From positions 1 to 54,343 of the forward strand of contig JAFEER010000295.1 in the NCBI GenBank assembly GCA_018240985.1: a DNA stretch of 54,343 nt. The letters run 5' to 3'. The number at the start of each line of letters is the position of its first letter. Position 1 is the stretch's first letter. The DNA is from Pseudomonadota bacterium. GTDB lineage: Bacteria > Pseudomonadota > Gammaproteobacteria > Burkholderiales > Burkholderiaceae_C. Position numbers and translations under genes: made by a program. Shown one piece after another: positions 48,403 through 54,343 of this stretch. The notes beneath the pieces were generated by a model. The model made no database searches and was not told the DNA's origin. It worked only from the letters and a program-made list of their open reading frames with translations.

Positions 48403-49605
48403 ATGGAAAGCTACTTTCTGGACTGGGCCAACCTGCTGCTGCGCTGGTTGCACGTCATCACCGCGATCGCCTGGATCGGCTCCTCCTTCTACTTCGTCTT
48501 CCTCGACAGCAGCCTGACGCCGCCCGAGGATGAGGGCCTCAAGCGCGACGGCGTGAGCGGCGAGCTCTGGGCCCTGCACGGCGGCGGCTTCTACCACCCG
48601 GTCAAGTTCAACGTCTCGCCGCCTAAGCTGCCCGACCACCTGCACTGGTTCTATTGGGAGAGCTATACCACCTGGCTGTCCGGCTTCGCGCTGCTCACGG
48701 TGTCCTACCTGTGGAATGCCGGCATCTACCTGGTGAGCCCGACGAATCCGATCATGTCCAACTCCATGGCCATCGTCGCGGCCCTGGCCTTCCTGGTGGT
48801 GTTCGGGCTGCTGTACGACGCCATCTGCCGCGTCTTTGGCCAAAAGCCCAATGGCGACGCAACCGTCGGCGCCATGGTGCTGGTGCTGGTGTGCATTGCC
48901 GCCTACCTGGCCTGCCACATCTTCCCCGGCCAGGCCGCCTTCCTGCTGATGGGCGCCATGCTGGCCACGTCGATGAGCGCCAACGTGTTCTTCTGGATCA
49001 TCCCCGGCCAGCGCAAGGTGGTGGCCGCCCTCAAGGCAGGCCAGCCGGTTGACCCCATGCACGGCAAGCGCGCCAAGCAGCGCAGCGTGCACAACACCTA
49101 CTTCACGCTGCCGGTGCTGTTCGCCATGCTGTCCAACCACTATGGCTGGCTGTACAACAACTCCATGAACTGGCTGATCCTGATCCTGATGATGTTCGCC
49201 GGTGCCGCCATCCGCCAGTTCTTCGTCATGCGCCATGGCTTCAAGCTGGGCCGCAATGCCCACCCCTGGCCCTATGCGGCCGTGGGCATCGTGGTGCTGC
49301 TCGGCGTGATCGCCTGGCTCAAGCCTGCGCCCCAGGCCGTGGCCGCAACGCAGGCGCCCGCCGGTTACGCCCAGGTGCGCGCCATCATGGATCAGCATTG
49401 CGTGGTCTGCCACAACAGCAACGGGCTGGCACAGAAAAACGTGAAGCTGGATGCGGCCGAGGAAGTCAAGAGCCATGCCGCGCAGATTTACCAGCAGGTG
49501 GTGCAGCTGCGCAAGATGCCCTTTGGCAACCCCGGTGCGCTGTCGGCCGATGAGGTCAACACCTTCAAGCGTTGGTATGACGGCGGGGCGCCGGTCGCGC
49601 CCTGA
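48403..49605 (+). CDS. puuD: PuuD, membrane urate hydroxylase with cytochrome c domain
   Basis: A 400-residue membrane urate oxidase. About eight transmembrane helices fill residues 1-310 (LLLRWLHVITAIAWIGSSFY, ALLTVSYLWNAGIYLV, FVMRHGFKLGRNAHPWPYAA). A C-terminal cytochrome c domain has the heme motif CVVCH in MDQHCVVCHNSN and a Met ligand in VQLRKMPFGNPG. It converts urate to 5-hydroxyisourate and delivers electrons to the respiratory chain, replacing soluble uricase. No H2O2 is made. It feeds UraH. A 16-bp-stem terminator follows. Confidence 0.93.
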   Translation: MESYFLDWANLLLRWLHVITAIAWIGSSFYFVFLDSSLTPPEDEGLKRDGVSGELWALHGGGFYHPVKFNVSPPKLPDHLHWFYWESYTTWLSGFALLTVSYLWNAGIYLVSPTNPIMSNSMAIVAALAFLVVFGLLYDAICRVFGQKPNGDATVGAMVLVLVCIAAYLACHIFPGQAAFLLMGAMLATSMSANVFFWIIPGQRKVVAALKAGQPVDPMHGKRAKQRSVHNTYFTLPVLFAMLSNHYGWLYNNSMNWLILILMMFAGAAIRQFFVMRHGFKLGRNAHPWPYAAVGIVVLLGVIAWLKPAPQAVAATQAPAGYAQVRAIMDQHCVVCHNSNGLAQKNVKLDAAEEVKSHAAQIYQQVVQLRKMPFGNPGALSADEVNTFKRWYDGGAPVAP

Positions 49606-49625
49606 GAATCGAATTTGATGTTTTT

Positions 49626-49662
49626 TAGCTGCTAGCGCTTGTGTATCAAGCGCTAGCAGCTA
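49626..49662. terminator. puuD terminator built from an AGCTATT-type repeat
   Basis: A 16-bp stem with core AGCTGCTAGCGCTTG / CAAGCGCTAGCAGCT has a 5-nt loop and is followed by ATTTTTT. It is also the clearest full palindrome of the dispersed repeat family. Confidence 0.85.
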
Positions 49663-49714
49663 TTTTTTAAGGAGCTTGCCAGGCGGCTAAAATGCGCAGC
49701 AGGAGTCTTTACCC

Positions 49715-50281
<567 letters not shown>

Positions 50282-50424
50282 ATACCTGCTGCGCCTGGCA
50301 GCGCAAATGTGAAATCGATTGAATTTCGCGCGGCGCCCGAACCTTGTATGCGGCGCGGCCGCGCATCTGCCAATGACCGGCGTAATATGGACGACTTGCG
50401 CCTGTAGCGCAGTGGAGACAACCC

Positions 50425-51294
50425 ATGAAATGGGAAGGCAATCGCGAATCGGACAATGTGGAAGACCGCCGCAGCGACGGTGGTGGGGGCGGCGGCTTTG
50501 GCGGCGGGCGCTCCATCGGCATTGGCACGGTGGTGCTGGCCTTGATTGGCTGGGGCGTGTTTGGCATCAACCCGCTGACCACCATCGGCGTGCTCTCGGG
50601 CGGCGACGCACCCCAGGTGCAGCAGGCGCCGGCCCAGCGCCCGCCGGGCAATGACCGCCAGGCGGCCTTTGTCTCCACGGTGCTGGCATCGACCGAGGAC
50701 GTCTGGACGCAGATCTTCCGCACCGGCGGCGCCCAGTACCAGGTGCCCAAACTCGTGCTCTACCGCGGCGCCACGCCCACGGCCTGTGGCACGGGGCAAA
50801 GCGCCATGGGGCCGTTCTATTGCCCGGGTGACCACAAGGTCTACCTGGACATGGACTTCTTCGACACCATGAGCCGCCAGCTGGGCGCGCCCGGAGAGTT
50901 TGCCCGTGCCTACGTGATTGCCCACGAGGTGGGCCACCATGTGCAGACGCTCTTGGGCACCACGGCCAAGGTGGACGGCATGCGCGGGCGCGTCAGCCAG
51001 CGCGATCAGAATGCCCTGTCGGTACGCCTGGAACTACAGGCCGACTGCTACGCCGGCATTTGGGCGCGCCATTCGCAGCAGGCCAAGAACTGGCTGGATC
51101 AGAGCGACATCGAATCGGCCATCAACGCCGCGCAGCAGATTGGCGACGATACGCTGCAGCGCCAGCAGACCGGCACGGTGCGCCCCGATGCCTTCACCCA
51201 TGGCTCCAGCGCCCAGCGCGTGCGCTGGTTTTCAGAGGGCATGAAGACCGGCAGCGTGCAGGCCTGCGATACCTTCAAGGCGCAGTCGCTGTAG
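50425..51294 (+). CDS. YpfJ-like neutral zinc metallopeptidase
   Basis: A 289-residue putative zinc metallopeptidase of the YpfJ/KPN_02809 family. One N-terminal membrane anchor (IGTVVLALIGWGVFGINPLT, residues about 32-51) follows a Gly-rich cytoplasmic stub. The outer domain has the zinc motif AYVIAHEVGHHVQTLLG and a third ligand Glu in RLELQADCYAGIWARH. CGTGQSAMGPFYCPGDHKVY is a family block with two Cys. Substrate is unknown. Confidence 0.9.
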   Translation: MKWEGNRESDNVEDRRSDGGGGGGFGGGRSIGIGTVVLALIGWGVFGINPLTTIGVLSGGDAPQVQQAPAQRPPGNDRQAAFVSTVLASTEDVWTQIFRTGGAQYQVPKLVLYRGATPTACGTGQSAMGPFYCPGDHKVYLDMDFFDTMSRQLGAPGEFARAYVIAHEVGHHVQTLLGTTAKVDGMRGRVSQRDQNALSVRLELQADCYAGIWARHSQQAKNWLDQSDIESAINAAQQIGDDTLQRQQTGTVRPDAFTHGSSAQRVRWFSEGMKTGSVQACDTFKAQSL

Positions 51295-51382
51295 TTTTTG
51301 TGACCCACTTGGCGTATGGATAAGGGCGCCACTGCCGGCGCCCTGGCCGTTTTCTTTGCTGCAGTGCGACAATAGAGGCTTG

Positions 51383-52816
51383 ATGACACAAGCATATTCA
51401 AGCCTCGCGCTGGCCGAACCCCTCAAGCGCGCCGTGGCCGACATGGGCTACGAGACCATGACGCCGATCCAGGCCCAGGCGATCCCTGTGGTGCTGACCG
51501 GCAAGGACGTGATGGGCGCGGCCCAGACCGGCACCGGTAAGACGGCCGCCTTCTCGCTGCCGCTGCTCGAGCGCCTGCTTAAGCACGAGAACAGCTCGGC
51601 CTCGCCCGCGCGCCACCCCGTGCGCGCCCTGGTGCTGCTGCCCACGCGCGAACTGGCCGACCAGGTGGCGCAGCAGATCGCCCTGTATGCCAAGTACACC
51701 AAGCTGCGCAGCACCGTGGTGTTCGGCGGCATGGACATGAAGCCGCAGACGCTGGAGCTGAAAAAGGGCGTCGAGGTGCTGGTGGCCACGCCCGGGCGCC
51801 TGCTCGATCACATCGAGGCCAAGAACGCGGTGCTGAACCAGGTCGAATACGTGGTGCTGGACGAGGCCGATCGCATGCTCGACATCGGCTTCCTGCCCGA
51901 TCTGCAGCGCATCCTGAGCTACCTGCCCAAGCAGCGCACGACCTTGCTGTTCTCGGCCACCTTCTCGCCCGAGATCAAGCGCCTTGCCAGCAGCTACCTG
52001 CAGGATCCGGTGACCATCGAGGTCGCGCGCCCCAACGAGACCGCATCCACCGTCGAGCAGCGTTTTTTCAGCGTGCAGGACGACGACAAGCGCCGTGCCA
52101 TCCGCAAGGTGCTGACCGAGCGCGGGCTCAAGCAGGCCTTCGTGTTCGTCAACAGCAAGCTCGGCTGTGCCCGCCTGGCGCGCAGCCTGGAACGTGACGG
52201 CCTGAAGACCGCCGCGCTGCACGGCGACAAGAGCCAGGATGAGCGTCTCAAGGCGCTGGAGGCCTTCAAGAGCGGCGAGGTCGATCTGCTGGTGTGCACC
52301 GACGTGGCCGCGCGCGGCCTGGACATCAAGGACGTGCCGGCGGTGTTCAACTACGACGTGCCCTTCAACGCCGAGGACTACGTGCACCGCATCGGCCGCA
52401 CGGGCCGCGCCGGCGCCTCGGGCCTGGCCGTGACGCTGGTGGCCAGCAGCGATGCGCGCCTGGTGGCCGACATCGAGAAGCTCATCAAGAAGAAGATCGA
52501 ACTGGAACCGCTGGAGCTGCAGGACGAGCGCCCGCGCGGGCGCTACAACGACGGTCATCGTGCCTGGCGCGAGGGTGACGAAGAGCGGGCTGCAGCCCCC
52601 CGCCGCGAGCGTAGCAGCTACCGTTCCGCTCCGGCCGTGGCGCGCGATCCGTTCTTCGACAAGCCCTACGAAGCCAGCACGGGTGGCGACGGCGCGGCGA
52701 GCTGGGAGGTGGCGCCCAAGGCGGCCGTGGCGCGCGGCAGCATCTCGGCCAACATCAAGCCCAAGCGCAAGCTGGCGGCGCTGTTCAAGGCGCCGGTAGC
52801 TGAGCCATCGACATAG
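51383..52816 (+). CDS. rhlE: RhlE-type DEAD-box RNA helicase
   Basis: A 477-residue DEAD-box helicase. Motifs in order: Q motif region MTPIQAQAIP, I AQTGTGKTAAF, Ia PTRELADQ, Ib TPGRLLDH, II LDEADRML, III SATFS, V TDVAARGLDIKD, VI HRIGRTGRAG. The last 110 residues are a basic Arg/Ala-rich tail likely to bind RNA. The upstream Phe of the Q motif is replaced (AYSSLALAEPL). ATG at 51383 is preferred over the TTG at 51356. Confidence 0.9.
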   Translation: MTQAYSSLALAEPLKRAVADMGYETMTPIQAQAIPVVLTGKDVMGAAQTGTGKTAAFSLPLLERLLKHENSSASPARHPVRALVLLPTRELADQVAQQIALYAKYTKLRSTVVFGGMDMKPQTLELKKGVEVLVATPGRLLDHIEAKNAVLNQVEYVVLDEADRMLDIGFLPDLQRILSYLPKQRTTLLFSATFSPEIKRLASSYLQDPVTIEVARPNETASTVEQRFFSVQDDDKRRAIRKVLTERGLKQAFVFVNSKLGCARLARSLERDGLKTAALHGDKSQDERLKALEAFKSGEVDLLVCTDVAARGLDIKDVPAVFNYDVPFNAEDYVHRIGRTGRAGASGLAVTLVASSDARLVADIEKLIKKKIELEPLELQDERPRGRYNDGHRAWREGDEERAAAPRRERSSYRSAPAVARDPFFDKPYEASTGGDGAASWEVAPKAAVARGSISANIKPKRKLAALFKAPVAEPST

Positions 52817-52826
52817 AGCTACACGG

Positions 52827-52845
52827 GGAGCGCCTGAGAGGCTCC
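52827..52845 (+). terminator. Weak hairpin after rhlE
   Basis: GGAGC and GCTCC form a 5-bp stem 10 nt after the stop, with TTG behind it; it may be only a weak terminator. Confidence 0.35.
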
Positions 52846-52854
52846 TTGTGCAGA

Positions 52855-52905
52855 AAATCGCTATTAACGCTTATCTGGTGTGCGCCAACAGCTATTTGTT
52901 TGAGA
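52855..52905. repeat. AGCTATT-type repeat between convergent rhlE and nosL
   Basis: AAATCGCTATTAACGCTTAT then CTGGTGTGCGCCAACAGCTA TTTG belongs to the same dispersed family. GGTGTGCGCC adds a small internal hairpin. Confidence 0.5.
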
Positions 52906-52913
52906 GTATCGAA

Positions 52914-53567
52914 TCAGTGATGGTTGTGCCCGCCAGTACCAGCGAGCCGATCCACCAGCGCAGCATCGATGGCACCAAAGGCCAGCACCTGGCCCCCGCG
53001 CTGGCTGGCAAATGCCTGGGCCGCTTCGCGTGTCGCAAAGGCGGGTAGATTGCCCGCACGCATGGGCCCTTTGGCCGAGGAGCCATGCACATAGTAGGCC
53101 GACAGGGCGTCGATCCACGGTGTACTGGCGCCGCCTGGTGCCATGCTGGCGTCGGTAACGTAATGGGCGGCAATCTGGTCGGCGCTGCGGCCGGGGCTGT
53201 AGCGCGCCACATCCTGCAGGTACATGAACAGCGACAACGGCGAGTCGAAGAACTGCGCGTCGCCGTTGTCGTAGATGACCTGCGCCGCCCATTGCGGTGA
53301 GCGCGCCGGGAACATGCCGCAGACCGGGCAGCGCGCGTCCGCCGGTATGGGGCGTGCGGCGGTGGGCGCCAGGCCCGAGGCCGGGTCATAGGGCGTGGGC
53401 GGGGCGACGATGCACACGTCCTCAGGCGCCGGCGCAATCCGGGAACTGAGCGCGTTGCGTGCGGCCGGCAGGCTCCACGGTGCGCTGGCCGCAATCCCGG
53501 CCAGCAGGCCAATCGTCAGCAGGCGCCTGCGGCGCGGTGCTGCGGAGGGGGCTGGGGCGGTGTGCAT
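52914..53567 (-). CDS. NosL-family copper chaperone, second copy
   Basis: A 217-residue NosL-like protein. The N-terminus has consecutive arginines before a hydrophobic stretch (PRRRRLLTIGLLAGIAASAP), a Tat-like or membrane-anchor signal. The NosL core has RCPVCGMFPARSPQWAAQVI and FDSPLSLFMYLQDVARYSP. The C-terminus is His-rich (GGHNHH). The CxxCGM motif suits Cu(I). It lies 15 nt after the first nosL and ends the nos operon. NosL supplies copper for N2O reductase. Confidence 0.87.
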   Translation of the reverse strand: MHTAPAPSAAPRRRRLLTIGLLAGIAASAPWSLPAARNALSSRIAPAPEDVCIVAPPTPYDPASGLAPTAARPIPADARCPVCGMFPARSPQWAAQVIYDNGDAQFFDSPLSLFMYLQDVARYSPGRSADQIAAHYVTDASMAPGGASTPWIDALSAYYVHGSSAKGPMRAGNLPAFATREAAQAFASQRGGQVLAFGAIDAALVDRLAGTGGHNHH

Positions 53568-53582
53568 GGCCGGCTCGAGGTT

Positions 53583-54131
53583 TTACATGCGCGAATCGTG
53601 CAGCGCGCCGCCGCTCAAGTCCACCATGTCGAGCTTGATGTCGCCAAAGCGCAGCACCTTGCCGCCGTACTCGCCGGCGAACTTGGTGGCGTCGGCTTCC
53701 TGGGCAAAGCTGGCAATCGTCGGGCCCATGGAGCCATGGCGCTTGCTGCCCAGCACATAGATGGCGGTCTTGGCGTCGATCCAGTGGCCCTTGGGTTCGT
53801 TCCAGTCGGCCTTGCCCATGTCCTGCACATAGACGGCGCGGATCGGGCGCACCTGTTCGCCCGCGAGCAGGGTGTGGAACAGCTCCACCGTGTCGCAGAA
53901 GAAGGCCGGCTTGTCCTGGCCCGCGTAGTGGATCTGCGCCTTGGGGCCGGGGTAGTCGGACAGCAGCATGCCGTCGAGCTCGCAAGAGGTGCTGCGGTCG
54001 ATTTCCACGGGCGCGAGCGAGGCCTGCTCGCTGGCCTTGTCGCCGCAGCCGGCCAGCAGGGCGCTGGTGGATAGTGCGGCCAGGGCGGCAAAGCCCAGGG
54101 CGCGGCGGCGGGTGATGCAGGAACAGGTCAT
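53583..54131 (-). CDS. nosL: NosL lipoprotein copper chaperone, first copy
   Basis: A 182-residue NosL. The signal peptide ends in a lipobox (SALLAGCGDK, Cys near residue 29). The copper-site motif is SCELDGMLLSDYPGPKAQIH, followed by PAFFCDTVELFHTLL and HGSMGPTIASFAQEADATKF. It delivers Cu(I) to NosZ in the periplasm. Its ATG overlaps the nosY stop (ATGA), so it is translationally coupled to the ABC permease gene. Confidence 0.92.
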   Translation of the reverse strand: MTCSCITRRRALGFAALAALSTSALLAGCGDKASEQASLAPVEIDRSTSCELDGMLLSDYPGPKAQIHYAGQDKPAFFCDTVELFHTLLAGEQVRPIRAVYVQDMGKADWNEPKGHWIDAKTAIYVLGSKRHGSMGPTIASFAQEADATKFAGEYGGKVLRFGDIKLDMVDLSGGALHDSRM

Positions 54132-54343
54132 GGCTTGAATCTCCAGTTGGCAAGCACGAGCGGCACGGCGATCCAGGCGGCCATCACGCCGCCCATGGTC
54201 AGCGGGTTGCCAAGCGACTGGGGCACCACGCTGGCCAGGCCGTACAGGGTGCGCACGTCCTCGAGCGAAAACACGTTGAGGATGCGGAACACGTCCGCGG
54301 GGTTGAGCAGCAGCAGCCAGGCAAACTGGTCGCCGGCAAACTG
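54128..54343 (-). CDS. nosY: NosY, permease of the nos ABC transporter (3' end only)
   Basis: The last 71 codons of a membrane protein continue beyond the window. FAGDQFAWLLLLNPADVFRI, LNVFSLEDVRTLYGLAS and the final helix GVMAAWIAVPLVLANWRFKP match the NosY C-terminus. With NosD and NosF it forms the transporter needed to mature the CuZ site of N2O reductase. The frame is open to the window edge at 54343, so only the stop at 54128-54130 is defined. Confidence 0.82.
   Translation of the reverse strand, partial: QFAGDQFAWLLLLNPADVFRILNVFSLEDVRTLYGLASVVPQSLGNPLTMGGVMAAWIAVPLVLANWRFKP

Overview
The window is GC-rich chromosomal DNA from a betaproteobacterium, most likely family Comamonadaceae (Acidovorax/Alicycliphilus/Comamonas-like). 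I infer this from the gene content (UbiTUV, grpE-dnaK-dnaJ, rpsF-priB-rpsR-rplI-dnaB, a UraD-allantoate amidohydrolase fusion, Bug-type TTT receptor) and from many AGCTATT/AAGCGC-type intergenic repeats. Genes for anaerobic ubiquinone synthesis and nitrous-oxide reductase maturation (nosY-nosL-nosL at the right edge) point to a facultative denitrifier.

Layout. (1) 173-6718, minus: ubiU-ubiV-ubiT-(DGC-domain zinc protein)-ubiX-ubiD-cytochrome P450, an O2-independent ubiquinone operon with an FNR/ANR-like box upstream. (2) 6893-8263, plus: tryptophanase, divergent from ubiU across a region with a perfect 9+9 bp dyad. (3) 8238-12336: a decayed type I restriction-modification island holding an hsdR 3' remnant with a 9-bp tandem repeat, three copies of the hsdS tail, a PIN/ribbon-helix-helix toxin-antitoxin pair, a 266-bp MITE, a broken nucleotidyltransferase with its winged-helix partner behind a 32-bp palindrome, and a half-length hsdS. 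(4) 12360-16145, minus: grpE-dnaK-dnaJ behind a textbook sigma-32 promoter. (5) 16380-19421, plus: rpsF-priB-rpsR-rplI and dnaB, then an antiquitin-like aldehyde dehydrogenase. (6) 21112-24423, minus: PhoH-like ATPase, BCP peroxiredoxin and a DUF3334 protein. (7) 24665-26471, plus: cytochrome b561 and two YceI proteins. (8) 26651-30368, minus: FUSC transporter, MarR remnant and malic enzyme.

(9) 30503-49605 is a purine, glyoxylate and tartrate catabolic region. A purine permease, an M20 hydrolase, UraD-AllC, PuuE allantoinase and a GntR regulator lie on the minus strand. UraH, XdhC and the membrane urate oxidase PuuD lie on the plus strand. The permease and uraH carry the same 16-bp palindrome (AAAGTGTATACACTTT); gntR/puuE and puuD carry related sites. 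This defines a probable local GntR regulon. Between them are ttuC-bug-ttuD and gcl-hyi-glxR, each divergent from a LysR gene. Together these genes would take xanthine/urate to allantoin, ureidoglycolate and glyoxylate, then tartronate semialdehyde and glycerate. Glycerate from tartrate enters at the same point and is phosphorylated by TtuD.

(10) 49715-54343: dcd, a neutral zinc metallopeptidase, an RhlE-type DEAD-box helicase, and the 3' end of a nos cluster with two different NosL copper chaperones.
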